64,000 nucleotides of DNA from Rhodamnia argentea (taxonomy: Eukaryota > Streptophyta > Magnoliopsida > Myrtales > Myrtaceae): the NCBI RefSeq assembly GCF_020921035.1, contig NC_063160.1, positions 20,743,595 through 20,807,594 of the forward strand, read 5' to 3'. The notes below the pieces were generated by a model. That model was not told the DNA's origin. It saw nothing but the letters and a program-made list of their open reading frames with translations, and did no database searches. How positions within the stretch are numbered: the first letter of the stretch is position 1; each line of letters begins with the position of its first letter. The position numbers were made by a program, and so were the translations under genes. Shown one piece after another: positions 37,018-51,934 of this stretch.

Positions 37018-37924
37018 GCTAGGTTTAGTTCATATCACTACATCCATGTGGATTGGTTTGGGCAAGCAGATACCTAGTCCCGGATGGGACTCTCAGATCA
37101 TCACCTCTACGGTGGATCGAGTTTATAGACAAGATCTTACACCTTGTATTACATTTAAATGTCACCAAACCATACTGTAAGAATTCAAAATGCATAGTCT
37201 TCACACAAAAAGTTACTGGTACCATTTGGGACCACCGTGGCAAGTTTCAGTTTTGAGCTTGTTGGATGATTATTAGGCAGCAATCCAAAGCCGGTCAATC
37301 GAAAAAGCGGTGATTCTACAACGATACTGCAGCATTTTATCGAAAATAGACTCTTCCTTTGTCTAATATTTCAGTCGACACATAAGACCCGAAATTCAAT
37401 TCAATGACCTGTCATACGTTCTTGAATTTGATTCTTTCTTTGTCTAATGTATCGGTCGACACAATGTACGCATGAAATTCAGTTCAGACATCTCCAATGC
37501 AAAAGATTAGCAGCCACGTTCAGAGAACTAGTTCACATGCTCGAGTAGAGTAAATCAAAGGGGATGTTGACAGAAAACTACTAGTTACTTTGTTTAACAA
37601 CAGCCCATTTATTTCACTAGTCGAAAGTTCGATACAACCAGCAAGTTTCTCCATATCTCGCCGATCACCTCATTTACAAAATCAGCAGCAGTTATATTGT
37701 AGGACATGAGCTCATGTTTAAACTGTAGTAGGCTTGTCCTATGATACTGTGGAGAAGACTAGGGATACGTAACTTTGTACATACAGCAGAAAGGAGCTCA
37801 CAACTCTCCGGGGTGAAAACTGCCTAAAAACTCTGTATAACCTGTTCGATCTCCGTGCCTAGATCTCTTCTCGTGGTATTTTCCATCTCGGAAACATCTG
37901 AAGATTAACTCAAAATCCATCCGC
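37018..37924. other. spacer and 3' UTR of the AGPase gene
   Basis: No gene recognised. The 300 bases next to 37925 are probably 3' UTR of the minus-strand AGPase gene. Confidence 0.4.
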
Positions 37925-40900
37925 TTATATAACTGTACCATCTTCTATTGTTGCCTTCTCCAGTATCACGGTTATTCCCGAGCGTATGTAAAATCCATCC
38001 TCTGGCCGATCCGCTTCTTCAACGCCCTGAACAGCGAATACATCAATTTCAGTCTGTTAAAGCATGCCAAACTTTGGAGGAGAGAATCATTAGGAATGTA
38101 AACTACAGAACTATTAGAGAGAGCGCTGTTGGCGAGTATGCTTACATCTTTGTTTACAATGGCCACATCTTTCCCAATCTTCGCGTTCTTGTCTATTATG
38201 CAGTTCCTTCCGAGTTTAAAACCCCAAATGGTGTCAGTTAATGTAATATGTCATAGCACCTTTCAAAAAGTTAATATGCCACCCTTCAAGAAATGAACGG
38301 CATTTTAATCGATCTTACCTGATCTTTGTGTTCTTCCCTATCCCGATAGGCACCTTCCCCTCCGCTAGCAGAGAAGCTATTTCGGATTCTGTTTGGTAAG
38401 AGTCCGCACCCATCATCACTGTGTCCTATCGGGGAGAGAGAGAGATCACAGGTAATCAGAAATTGGTGATTCTCCCATGACATCAACTCAATGAAGGAAA
38501 AGCTGAAAATCGAGATGTGTTACCTTCAGATCAACTCCAGAATCGAGGCGTGAGCGTTCACCCACTATGGAGTGTTCGACGCTGCACTCTCTCAAAAAGC
38601 AACCATGGGAAATTATTGCATCCTTAATCTACAATATACAAACCAAGCATAAGAAGCAGAGAAAAGTTAAAAGACCAAAGACAAAAGTGATACTGAGAGA
38701 GCTACACACCTTGCAGTTGTCTATCTTGGTCGGTGGAAGAAAGCGAGGGGACGTGAAGAAAGGCGTCTTCGGATCATAAAATTCAAATTTCGGAACCTGC
38801 AAGAAGGACATCAAGGGAACCCACATCAGTTAATCTTGCTTCAAATGAAAATCATAATTGCAGCTCCATATGTTGCATAAATTGGATGTCATGTTCAATT
38901 CAGGAATCTTAAGCGCACGAATTTGAATCGTGCCAGAAATAAAAGCGAGAGCACAAGTAGGCATGCATAAAAAAACACCCACCTCTTCTGTGAGAGCCAT
39001 ATTAGCATCATAGAAGGACTTGATAGTCCCTATGTCCTCCCAGTAATCACGGAAAATATAAGCCTAGCAGTCAATAGAAATTAAGCTTGCAATTAGAGCT
39101 TTCTGTGGACACATTTTTTTTTAAAGGAAAGAGACTCTTTCAGATAAGAGAGCTCGCTTACCTGGACGTTATGCTCCATCACAGCTGCGGGAATGATTTC
39201 AGATCCAAAGTCATTGGCTGTAGGATACCTCCACTTCAGAAGATTTAGTAAAGTCTCCGTCTTGAAGACATAAACTCCCATTGATGCAATAAATGGAGAT
39301 CTTGCAGCTTCTTGCGGAGACAACCCTAGCACGCTGGTATCTACTTGCTACAAGTATCAGCAAATAACTTGTTACCAAATCAAAGGAAATTCATACAACG
39401 TCCATAAAATAAAGCGAGTTTGGAACGGCCTACCAAATAAAAAAGGAAAAACAGTTCAATGATATTAAAATCTAGTTATTTGGCAAAGGCAAGACACGAA
39501 CAAGGTTTAAAATGGATCATCTTAGCACCAAAGGCTCACCATAGCGGCCAGATCAGGACCCTTAGGCTTTTCAGAAAATTGGACAATTTGGCCTCTGCTG
39601 TCTATCTTCACCAATCCATAATCAGATGCCCGGCTGATATACAATCCACCAAAATTAGATTACATAAAATTCGTAAGATAAATTAACACATTAATACAAA
39701 AGTTAAAATTGGTAGCGAAATGTGGCTAGAATCACAACCAACCTTTCCCCCACAGGAGTACACGCAACAGATATCTTAGAGTTTCTCTCGATATGATTCT
39801 GTCAAGCAATGGAAAATTCATAAGAAATATGAGTTAGGTTTGCAATCAAGAAAGCACCCATTTCATTCAGGAACCACCATACATACCTGCACAAAATCCA
39901 TATAGTCCATACGGTAAAGATGATCCCCCGCCAAAATTAGTACATTCTCAACATTTCTGTTTTTGGCATCCTTCAAAATTGAATACAGCAAGCAATGGAT
40001 TAAGAAGAGACAAAGTTATGCAGACCGCTGAGATAAGAAAGTGTAGTGTCTAAAACCAAAAATAATGAGACACAGACCTCAAACACCCAAATGAATTTCC
40101 TCACGGCATCCGCTGTTCCTTCAAACCACTTCTTTCCTGTTTCTCCAGGAGTTTGAGTAGCAGCCAGAACCTATACATTGATTGTACTTTAGATAACAAC
40201 CAAAAAAGGCCTTAAATATCGCAGCAACAGATGGATGTTACATATAGATTGATCAGAAAACAATTCCAAATATAAACCACTTTCCAGACAGAAAAGGTAT
40301 GAAGACAAACACTGCCAATCAAATAAGTTATCGACCGGACTCTTGTTCTCAGGTGTGCAGATGCAAAGCAATTTTTATGGAATCCGAATGAATTTGCATA
40401 CGAGAAAAAAAAACACCTCAACAAACCCGTCCCCAAAATTGATTCCATTTCCGAAGTAAGTGCGCGCCAGATGACGATTAAGAGAAGTAGAGTTGAACTG
40501 GGTCAGCACAAAAATCTTGTTTATGCCACTGTTAATGCAGTTGCTCATTGGGATATCTATCAGTCTGTAGCATCCACCAACCGGAACCTACACATATTAT
40601 CAATTTCTGAATATGCATACATGTACATACAAGCAAATATATGTTATATAAACAGAATGTCTGTATGCCCGAGCAAATATGCACTACTGTTTAAAAACAG
40701 TACTGTCTGGTACAAGCGAATAAACTGATACTTACAGCGGGCGTGGCTGTTCTTCTGGTAAGAGGGAAGAGTTGGGTCCCTGCACCTCCCCCCAATATAA
40801 TGGCGGCCACATTCTTCGGGTCTGCTTTTGGTCTAAGAAACACCGGAGATATAATAGGCTGATATCAACAACACAGAATCCTAATAAATTCATTTGATCC

Positions 40901-41250
40901 CGATTATGCAACAACACAAGAATATAGCAGCAACATGGAGTCAATGAAATTATTTTCATCAAACGACGCCTCCTTTAAAAGATCATCACTTCGACTGTCA
41001 AACAAGATCAACTCACCAAGGTCTCGGTGGCACTGTTCGATGTAATAACAGCAAAAGCCGCACCGGGTTTCACCTTCTTGGACTTTCTTTCAACTGTCAG
41101 ATTTCTAGCAACCTCATTAACCCAAACACTGTTATTCAGGCTCCCTCTGATTCTCTCACCCCAGAATCCATCATCTGCATTCTTCGGACAGCTCTTGTTC
41201 GATTGAGCCAAAAGAGTGTTGGCCTTGAGGGCCACACGGCAAGAATCCAT
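37925..41250 (-). CDS. APL3: ADP-glucose pyrophosphorylase large subunit, APL3-like, fourteen exons
   Basis: Regulatory large subunit of plastid AGPase, which makes ADP-glucose from glucose-1-phosphate and ATP for starch synthesis, as a heterotetramer with small subunits. Exons (minus): 41250-41017, 40858-40736, 40587-40417, 40170-40078, 39970-39887, 39798-39743, 39633-39540, 39347-39162, 39063-38983, 38796-38710, 38628-38524, 38425-38319, 38206-38146, 38026-37925; 527 aa, all GT-AG and in frame. The first ~75 residues ([12 protein letters not shown]...) look like a transit peptide and share the MDSC start of Arabidopsis APL3. The nucleotidyl-transferase domain begins [20 protein letters not shown]. 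The C-terminal left-handed beta-helix region ends [20 protein letters not shown]...DGTVI. In the catalytic loop Q and T ([14 protein letters not shown]) replace the R and K of small subunits, as in non-catalytic large subunits. Confidence 0.95.
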
Positions 41251-41287
41251 TGCCGTCGCCTCTCACCGCGACAACAAATCACAACCA

Positions 41288-41633
41288 CTAAGGTAAGATT
41301 ACTCGCCGAGAACTAAAAGCCCACGAGAACAAAAAGGAACTGATTAAAGTAAGACCAACCCGATCTAAGCAAGCAAGTAAAGTGCACATTAAATAAAGAA
41401 ATCAAAAAGCAGTGGACTCAAAGTTGAGCGACATGCTTGAAAAGTCGCAGAGCAGCCATAATCCATATAATAAACAAGATCCAAGCAACCCAAAAGAAAG
41501 AAAGAAAGAAAGAAAAAACAAAAGATTGAAAAACCAACCCATATCGAGGAATCAGAAAGAAAGGTGGCGACGAAGCATTCAAGCGCCCAGAGACTACGAA
41601 TCTTGAAGTAGAGATGCAGAGATGATTACGTAC
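41288..41633 (-). other. probable 5' UTR intron of the AGPase gene
   Basis: On the minus strand a donor TTTTTG/GTACGTAATC at 41633 and an acceptor CTTACCTTAG/TGG at 41288 would remove 346 bases from the leader, leaving 37 bases before the ATG. Inferred from splice consensus only. Confidence 0.45.
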
Positions 41634-41860
41634 CAAAAAGCAAGCTCCGAACTTGAAGCCTCGATGTTTTGCGACTTCAAACGAGCGATCAAGAAAGATC
41701 GAGAACTCGGATAAAGAAAGGTGGTGGAGAGAGCGAACGGAGCGGAGGTTGGAGGGGAGGGAAAGGCGCGTGAGTAACGTGGAAGACGGTGGCTTTTGCT
41801 TTTCAAATGGCCGGTGAATGTGAGCTCCCTCACGGGAAACGCCGGGGTCTATGCCCGGTC

Positions 41861-41868
41861 TTTATATA
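41861..41868 (-). promoter_or_regulatory. candidate TATA box of the AGPase gene
   Basis: TATATAAA on the minus strand; it predicts transcription start near 41835, some 200 bases before the proposed leader intron. Confidence 0.55.
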
Positions 41869-41999
41869 ACAATTTCAAGTTCTGCTCGGAGCGTCTCGCT
41901 GGAAAACGCCATTGATGAGATGGGTACGTGGCTGTGACCCTGAGTCCACGGCGCTCTTGATTGTCCAAGTTTCTAGGCCTGTCCATTTCATACCATCGC

Positions 42000-42835
42000 T
42001 CCACTAGAATAATCAAACCTTGGTTCCATCCTCAACTTTTTTCCTCGTCTCGTAAAAAAAAATAAAAATCCTTAGCTTTCTCAATCTCATTTTATCTTAA
42101 ATTTTTTTTCTATCTAGTAAAAAATGATTAACTTTAGATCCGGTCTTAATTTTATATTAACCTTTTCTTTATCTCGTAAAAAAATATCAAGTTTTACTTA
42201 AATTTCATATTTGTCTCTGTTAACCCTCCGTCTAAAATTGCTCTTCGTGATGTGGCTTGGCTCTTCCACGCCATTGCTCTAGTTTTTTTTTTCTTCCAAA
42301 TATCATATACTATAAAGAGCAAAACCTCTTTTGGAGATGAATATACGCGTCAACTTATACGAGTCTTATTGTATTTGATATTTGGGTAAAACTAGAGCAA
42401 CTAGAGTTGACTTTTCTTTAATTGATCTCGCACTTAAGAGAGTCTTCCTTCCATCTCGCTTTGGGATCTTCGATTTTGCGCTCGGTCTTCAATCTATTGT
42501 GCTCGAAAGTCTTCCATCTCACGGTGTCGAAGAGATCGCGCTTGAGACACTCGGCTCAAGATGCTCGAGCAGCTCGCCTTCGAGGAGTTTTCCATCTCTC
42601 GATTGCCAAAAGAAATTCTGGATGGATGGTCAACGGAGGGTAGATTTGGGTAGTGTCAATGTCTTTAATGCTTAGTCTATCAAGTAAAAGTTGATGGTTC
42701 TTTACGCGACGAAAAATGTTTAAGGGTAGAATTGAAACTAAATTTAAAGTTGATAATTTCTTATGGGACAAAAAAAAATTATAGGACGATTGAACTCAAA
42801 GTTGGAAATTTTTTTTTTTTTTTAGGGTAGTAAGC
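42000..42835. mobile_element. possible old foldback element, family G
   Basis: The left part has repeated (T/C)TCGTAAAAAA units and GTTAACCCTCCGTC; the right part has GGTCAACGGAGGGTAG and AAGTTGATGGTTC-type units in the opposite sense. The copies are too diverged to fix the ends. The open frame at 42382-42675 lies in the spacer and matches no family. Confidence 0.4.
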
Positions 42836-44029
42836 CTATTATTCAAACTAGTCGGGTGACATCTATGCGGACTGGCGTTACCGTTGATGTTCGTTCTTTT
42901 AGTGAGCAACGTAGCACGTCATTTTTTTTTTTTCACCTAAATAGAAAGCCCATCAAATTTTACGAGCCGTGAACTGTTATACAATATGATCTTCGTCATT
43001 TCATTTTGCATTAAGGTATGCCGTTGAGAGTACGGTTGGTCCCCCTCAAACGCGGCATCAAGTGACTAAATAAAGTAACGACATTCGATGAGTTATGTCG
43101 CGAAATTGGCATATGGTCGTACATGAGAATGGGCCTGTCAAATGAAAAAAACCTTTGCCACATCGCTCATGACCAAAACAAGAAAAAAAAAATTTTGCTC
43201 ATCACGCGAGAAGAAATCATAGCGAATTCGCCACCAATTTATTGATCAAGATGGCGACGACATCATGACCCGGATGTGATATTTTACCAAGAAGAGCCGC
43301 ATTTGTTCGATTCATTGTGAGGTTTTTTCGTAATTAAAACCAACGTATGTATAATTAAGGGTCAATAATATGAAAAAAAAAATTACAAACCGATACTCTT
43401 GTAACAAATTTATACCATCATAAATTCTAAACTGATGAACATGTGACAAATGTATCATTCGTTAATTTTTGCTAAATTTTACTGTCAAATTCTTAAGTTG
43501 GATGACACATGATATTTATATCAATTTAGGATTTTTACTATCCTTTTATCAGCGGTGTACCGGCTTGAAGGTTCTTTGTGCTATTGACTCAATTTAAAGG
43601 ATATTAACGGATGTTACACTAGTTTTGATTTTTAGATAAAGATACAAATTTGTCACGGAAATTTTCGTGCTATTAATCTTATAGTTTAATGCGGGAAACA
43701 ATCTTCAGTTTTTTTTTTTTTTTTTTGGTGGGGGGCCCCACGGAAACACTTCCAAACAAGTAGATCCCTCCAATCATTTGGGCACTTACCGCTTGATTCG
43801 AGACATGTACCTCCACCAAATTTCATGGACGGTTGCTATGCCGTTTCAGATTGCACTCTACGGCCCATGATGTGGACCCGACTCACTCCAGTCCTTTCAT
43901 CGTGTAGTGTATGTAATCTTTGTAAAGCTTTTGGTGGGTCCCGCCAGCTCTATCATTGCAGGTTCTTGCCATCAAAATTATAAGGGGGCCCCACATTTTT
44001 CCGTCACGATTCTCGTTTTCATTGATTAG
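42836..44029. other. AT-rich spacer
   Basis: No gene recognised. 43330-43690 has weak inverted symmetry (AGGGTCAATAATATG near the left, GTGCTATTAATCTTATAG near the right) and may be another worn foldback. A run of about 18 T lies near 43710. Confidence 0.35.
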
Positions 44030-44295
44030 GAGGTAAATTATTCAAAAAAATCTTTTATTTGATCACTATAATTCTAATCATTTTGACGTTTTGCAATACA
44101 GTCATTCCAATCAATTTTAATCGGAATTGTTGACATTGCGATTCAATAAGCCCCGACCATCTTACATGGCATGACCGATATTGATGTGGACGATTTTCAC
44201 AAGTTTAGAAATCATTTGGTCAAATCGAAAAGTTTAGTACTGAATTGAAATTCGTATAATAGCTTTTATGACTTTTTTTTTGTTAATTTTTTCGA
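44030..44295. mobile_element. short family A foldback
   Basis: Right arm AAAAGTTTAGTACTGAATTG then TTTATGACTTTTTTTTTGTT; left arm GTAAATTATTCAAAAAAATC and TTGCAATACAGTCATTCC. The sub-terminal CATCTTACATGGCATGACCG matches the family's CATCCTACTTGG motif. GC core absent. Confidence 0.55.
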
Positions 44296-45607
44296 TAGAC
44301 TAGAGTCGAATCCACATCCAAATATGCGGCGCACCTATTGGATGTGTATGCAATTCATTACGGTCGCTAGAATATGAGCGTGGAAATCAACACGATCCAA
44401 CGGTTAATGATGCTCAAATGAACTTAGCGCACTCAACAATGGCTTCTCCTAATGGGCGAAACTCTTGCACGATGAACTTAGACGACCCATGTGGTTTATT
44501 AAAATGCACTTTCTCTATTGACGGGGTCCAAGCATTCGAAAACTCAAGCCTGTAAGATTGCTTCTTTCAATGTCAATAGAGTGTGATTACATATTTTAAA
44601 CATAATTATGTGTAGAAATTTATCTTTAACGTGACACACTTTGGGGAGAAAAACCTTCTCATGCTTTTCTCTTCGCGTCTCGCCTTTTGCACTGCTCATA
44701 ACTGCGGCACTGTCGGCCCATCGCCACCATGTCAGGGCCACCCATTGTCGTCTTCAACCTTATTAATGTGGATCACAACAATTCGACCCCCACTTCTCTC
44801 TCTCTCTCTCTCCATGTCAGGTCGTGAATCTCCAGGGAGGAGCTCACCATTCAAGTTTAGGTGAGAGGAAAGTTTCCTTCAACTAGAGATATTGAAAAGT
44901 ATGAGCCGGGCATACGATCATCATTTCACCATGAACAGATCCCAGAGGAATTTTCAATTGGTCTTGTTTCACTCCAGAGCTACGATTATCGAGCACAAGA
45001 CAGTTTATGCCAGATATTTTGTCCGAAGCCAACATAAACATATGAAAGCACCAAATCAGGCAAAGTTCCAGGAATAGGATCGCCTTATGAAAAAGATCAG
45101 GATCACGAAAGAGACGGGACCGGTTTGCTATTGAGCGAATTTTTTATTTTGAGTACGTCGACCAGATACGGATGACATGATTCGCTACAGGAGCCGAGCC
45201 AATTTGCAAATATCAATCCAAGACCAATAAGATGATTCCGATGTGTTTATTGTTTTGACCCTTGTGCAAGTGGTTGGGCACCGGGGACACTTCGATTTGT
45301 GACCCGATTGATTAAAAAAAAATGTTTGGTCGGGCTTTCGTGGCCGCACACGTGTCCGGAAACAAATGGCCAGCGGTTAGAAGATGAAAATTGGGAATTC
45401 TTTTCGTTTGGCCTTATAAACAAGCGACTTGTGCTTCGGGATTGGCGAGGCTGATGGAGTGAATTGGAGGTCGTCGGGTCGAATTTCACCGAATGCGTGC
45501 AAAATTATTATGAATCAGAGAAAACCCGCACATGTTAAAGCCCGCATTGATTCGGCTCGTCGGATTTGTTTGGTATTATTCTATATGGACTGACTGGTAA
45601 TCGGAGG
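44296..45607. other. spacer
   Basis: No gene recognised; only short frames and a CT run near 44797-44812. Confidence 0.35.
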
Positions 45608-46232
45608 GGAAATTATCGAAAAAGTCCTAAACATACTATACGATTGTCGATTTAGCCAAAAAAAATTTAATTGTGCCAATTTAATCCAAAATCTTTCGAA
45701 ATTTTGTCAATTTAATTCTATATCTTTTTTTGACGATTTGCTAGTCCTTCCGATCAATCACTAGTGTGAGCAACTTTTGCAATCTTTTTTTTTTAATTTT
45801 CCTTTTTTTTTTTTCCTTTTTTCTTTTATTTTTATGTTTTTCCTTTTTTCCCTTGGCGGCCATTGGCAAGGGCTAAACAAGGGGAGGCCAGTGGAGGGAA
45901 ATGGGAAAAAAAAAGGGAAAAAGAAAAATATCATAATATAAAAAAAAAATTGTCCGCTTCACCTTTACCATGTAAAATAGTCGGCACTAACTAGATCGTC
46001 ATGTCATTGATTTTTGGCCATAAGGACTAAATTTTCGAATCGTTAAAAAGTTTAGGAATAAATTGATAAATCATCAAAAGATTTAATACTAAATTTGCAT
46101 AATTGAAATGATTATGGATAAATAAAAAAATTCGTAATAAAACTTATAACTAAATTGATGCAATTGAAGGTTTAAGATTGAATTGGTCGCCGTATAATAA
46201 GTTTTATGACTTTTTGAATAATTCTTCAAGTA
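45608..46232. mobile_element. foldback element, family A
   Basis: Left end GGGGAAATTATCGAAAAAGT and right end TATGACTTTTTGAATAATTC are inverted repeats. Inside are TTTAG/TTTAAT phrases, a T-rich shoulder (45785-45845), a small GC core (45855-45900) and an A-rich shoulder. Non-coding, about 625 bp. Confidence 0.65.
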
Positions 46233-48282
46233 AATGGATCTTCGTGTTTGTACTTCTAGATATTAAAAAGAACACAGAGCGATCTAATAAGTTGTTACTC
46301 TTATCTCAAATTATCCTTTTTAAATTTACGAAAGTATCCTTGTTTCCATTTGTGTAAATGCCCAATCTGCTGTGAGCAGATCTATTTCAGTATTTCTTTT
46401 GCAAAAATCATTCATTCACAACAGTGCTATGTTTTTGTAAGAGAGTACTTCTTTTAATCACCCTTACTATTGGCAGTTTACAATAAGGAACATAATCAGC
46501 CTGATATTTAGTTAAATTTTCATAGGTCAATGTCCATGGCTTGTAACCTATCCATAAAAAAGATGGTCAGAGAAAGTTTCTTTCAATTATACCTAGTTAA
46601 ATTCTTGCTCCTCTCCACCTATCTCTCTCGCGAAATTTTCATTCAAGCTCATCGTACGGGATCGATCTCATGGCAAGTTCGATCTAGATTGATAAATACT
46701 TTTGCATACAAAAATTCCACGATCAAAATGAGGAACAGAACATCAAAATTCTTGGTTAGCGGCTGAAGGACACTGCCTTTGAATCACATGGTCAAGCCAA
46801 CTCAACTTGACGCGAGAAAAGACTATGAAAGGACAAGAAAGAATCCCCGAGGGCGACGTCAAAAGCATAGCAAGAGAAAGCAAGGAGCAATAAAATTTAA
46901 CCCCAGCCATCGAAATGCATGCTAAGAGCTTGGAAAAAGAAAGGAGAAATGGACGTGAACTCGCTGACAAAAAATTCACGTGGTGTATGCCACTGGATTT
47001 TAAAGATATCATAGGCATGGGCAAAGGAAAAGGAAGGCTCGCACTTGCTTAGACTTGGTAGAGACGGAGACAAATATAGGGTAGATAATATATCATATCC
47101 CAATCCCCATCACATGTAGATTTATTAGAAAAAGAAATTTCGCGCACGTTTGGTGTCCTGATTCAATGAGATTGCATCAATTTAGCGAGCCATGGCACGG
47201 AGCGGCGCGGCGGAGTCTTGGACTCCAGCCAATTTGCTTGAGCTAAAGGTTGGAAACCGAGCACTTGAGTTACTACTACCAGATCTTAGAACAATCCTGA
47301 CATGCTTCATCGGAAGCACAAGAATATGTCAGATTATCTACCCGCGTTCCTATGCCATTGCTGAAATTAAAGGCATAGATGCAAAGCAGATGTCTCCCGT
47401 TACGTCATGAGTGATTGACATTTGAACACAAAGCTCGTTAAATGCAGCAGAAGGAATGAGCCCTAAAACGGATCATCAACAGCCTTCCTTTTAACTTTTC
47501 GGGCTCAACCAAAACTGAGTTGTTAGTGCTGCATTTCCATAACTCAACTAGAATCCAACCCCCAGCCGAGCTTGTTGGAGGATACCCTTTGTTCGGTACC
47601 GGTCGTGTAAGAACAAGGAGGGGAGTTACCCCCCCTTAGAGATATGAATGTTGATCGTTTCAAGAACCAACAAAGGAACGAGTTATTCCCTCAGATTCAT
47701 GAATCTTGAGCACAAATGTTTTAAACCAACCGGCCTTCTGCACAATTTGTATAGGATGATAAAGACGACACTGCCATAATGAAACGGAAAAGGAACATGG
47801 GTTTGACCATAAGTAAGTTTTTATCAAACCTATGTCCAAGAAAACTTGTATTCAATTTATAGCACCCTCAATCCCATATTCACCTTGACAAGAAATGAAG
47901 AGAAAAGGTTCTTTAACAAGTTAATCAATAAAGTTTGAGACCATCTTTGAATGAGGAGCCTACTGCAGTACAAGTGTTGGCAAACGAATCACATGGACCG
48001 CAGAACTACACCCATTTTAATAAGTGCTCCGAACAATAATTCTACGGCTTGGTTTTTTTGGCAGATAAAATCTCTTCTGATGGTCATTCGTGACCCCAAA
48101 TTGCCAATTCAATTCCAAATCATTCAGAGAATTCCATAAGCACAGCACATCAACAAGGAAAATCCAAACGATGCATGTTAAATCAGAGTATCAAGGATCA
48201 CGCTCTAAAAAGTCTTAACACAACCATAAAAAGAATGGCAAAGTACAGCACCAACTGGAAGTGAGACCAAATTACGAAACAT
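46233..48282. other. spacer and 3' UTR of eS25
   Basis: No gene recognised over 2 kb. The bases next to 48283 are likely 3' UTR of the minus-strand ribosomal protein gene. Confidence 0.4.
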
Positions 48283-49777
<1,495 letters not shown>

Positions 49778-49856
49778 GAATCCCGATCGGCGGCAGCGGC
49801 GGCGAAGAGATGGTGCAAACGGGGGGGCTAGTAAAATCGTAAGACGGAGGCTTTTC

Positions 49857-49864
49857 TAGGGTTT
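49857..49864 (-). promoter_or_regulatory. telo-box of the eS25 gene
   Basis: AAACCCTA on the minus strand, 80 bases before the ATG, a standard element of plant ribosomal protein genes. Confidence 0.65.
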
Positions 49865-49929
49865 CAGGTCAGTCGAGAGCGAGAGCAGTTCGCTTTGTCT
49901 CCAAAACCGGCACCGTTTCAAGAGCTGAC

Positions 49930-49989
49930 TGGGCTTCAAGAACACATCAAGCCCATATCATTACCGGGCCGGGCACCACCTAAAGCCCA
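49930..49989 (-). promoter_or_regulatory. site II-like motif cluster of the eS25 gene
   Basis: TGGGCT words occur in both orientations at 49930-49935, 49950-49955 and 49984-49989. TGGGCY elements are bound by TCP factors and co-occur with telo-boxes in ribosomal protein promoters. Confidence 0.55.
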
Positions 49990-50009
49990 GGCTTAAAACA
50001 AAAATGGAT

Positions 50010-50280
50010 ACGTTCGCCGGAAGTACTAACTAAAACTTGATAAGTACAATTGAGTCCTGAAACTTTCAAAAATTGCAATTAAGTTCTAAAACTTATCAAA
50101 TTGATACAATCGAGTCACTTCGTCCAATTCGACTAACGAAAAAAGGTTACGTGGTATTTTTCTATTCCTTTCCTTTTCCTGCGAGGCGTTGACATGGCTA
50201 AAACAATAATGATGAGTCTAAAAAGATATCGTTTTGGTCTAGATTTGATTTTTAATATATATTAATTAAATTATATATTT
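50010..50280. mobile_element. half of a family B foldback
   Basis: Left-arm units TTGAGTCCTGAAACTTTCAA, TTCTAAAACTTATCAAATTG and ATCGAGTCACTTCGTCCAAT match family B (17757-18251). The right arm is missing; a GC-rich core-like segment follows at 50290-50395. Confidence 0.5.
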
Positions 50281-51199
50281 TTTAAAAATAGCAGGGGCTT
50301 GAAGGGAGGCCCTCGCCGCCTCCCCGTCCCTCCAACCATCGCTGGAAGGGCAGACGATGTCCGGGCAAGCATCGGCGGGGCCTGAGTGTACATTGCTAGA
50401 CAAATGCAAGAACTAAACTAATGCAAAAGAAAGAAAATGGTCGATTTATTTCCCCAGAATCGAACATATTTTCTAATTCCGACCAAAAGAACACATTTTC
50501 TAATAATTTAATTTCACTTGAACTATTGGGATCTGATTTTTTTTTCTTATTTTTCTCATTTTGGCCTAGCGAGATTAGTGTAGATTATTGACACGACATC
50601 CGTAGTGCCTGCTCTGCTTTTAAGGTCCTGCATGAGCAACAAATGCAACAGTCCTTAGGAAATCAATCTTTCACTTTTCATTTACTTAGTGAAGTCACTC
50701 TCCGTGGTCCATAGGTCCATGCCTTTTCTCCGACTAGTTTTGAATTTCATTTGATTAAAAACAAAATATAAAAGGGTCGAGTAAATAGGAAAAAAAAAAA
50801 ACCGATAGACACGCGGTTTTGCTGATAAAGAGATTGGGAGGGTAAGGCCGTTAGAATCGTTGGTGCGAGATTGGCTCTCCATAAAGAATTAGAGCAAAAA
50901 CGGGAGAGAAGTTAAAGATAGGGCAAATGAAGGAAAAAAAAAAAGAGGAATGCCTTGCTTTTACCGAACTTCTAGGCCAAGGAGTGAACAGTGTGTCGTG
51001 CGCAATTATGTGTGCCTTTTGTTCTTGTCTTGTATTCTTGTATTTTGCCTAGGAATGAAGGATTAATGGAATCCGATTCAACAAGCACCGATTCCTGCGT
51101 GTTCGGATCGTGTGAATAACGCTTGAGTGGGGTTTCATTAATTTACTTTTCCTTCTTCTTCTTCTTTTTTTCCAGAATTAGATGATTTAATTTTGTCGA
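50281..51199. other. spacer
   Basis: Begins with the GC-rich core-like segment (50290-50395). No gene is recognised in the remainder. Confidence 0.35.
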
Positions 51200-51495
51200 G
51201 GGAAAGAGTTCTAATCATATTCTGCGCCCGTCAATTCGGTTCGAAATTTTGTTGACTTTCTAATTTTGACATTTCAGTGATAATTTTTTTTTTATTGCGA
51301 AATTCCAATGTCGTACTTCTAGTCAACTTTTGCAGGAAATCGCTGACACGGCGTGAACATACCACCATGTCAACGAGTTTTGATAAAAATTGATCGGAAG
51401 GACTACATCAAAATTTTCTCCGAGAAAGTATAGAGTTTATGACTGAATTAACGCGCATACAATAAAGTTAGGATTGACTAATAATTTCCTCAATT
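51200..51495. mobile_element. worn family A foldback
   Basis: Left arm has TTTCAGTGATAATTTTTTTT; right arm has AGAGTTTATGACTGAATTAA and GTTAGGATTGACTAATAATT. The middle keeps GGAAATCGCTGACACGGCG / CCGGAAGG-type family A sub-terminal words. No core remains. Confidence 0.5.
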
Positions 51496-51934
51496 GCGTT
51501 GCGTAGTTTGGTGAGCTCGGGAGTGCATAATTTGGAGAACCTCCTTACGTGGGAATAATTAGGTATGCGTAGTTCCTGGAGGGACCGGATCTTCGGACCT
51601 TTGTCCCACCCAGCGAGGTGGATGTGATGCGATAACGAAAGAATATGATCTTCCGCACAATATAAATTATTTATTTTTTCGTGCCGCACGATGTAATTTA
51701 ATTAGTTAAATGTGGTGTAAATCGTGGGGCCTTTTAGGTCTTGCTGCATGTCTTTGCCGATAAATTACTCCCCGACCACAAAAAGTTGGACAAGCTATGG
51801 ACGAAGGTAAAAGAGGAAAAATACTTTTGATTTGGATCGACGTCGGATTGATACCATCTGTCTCGGACATTCGGTTGTTCAAAGTGAATGTTTATCTGAA
51901 AATTTTGGGCTGAAATGCATTTTTATGTGGAGAA

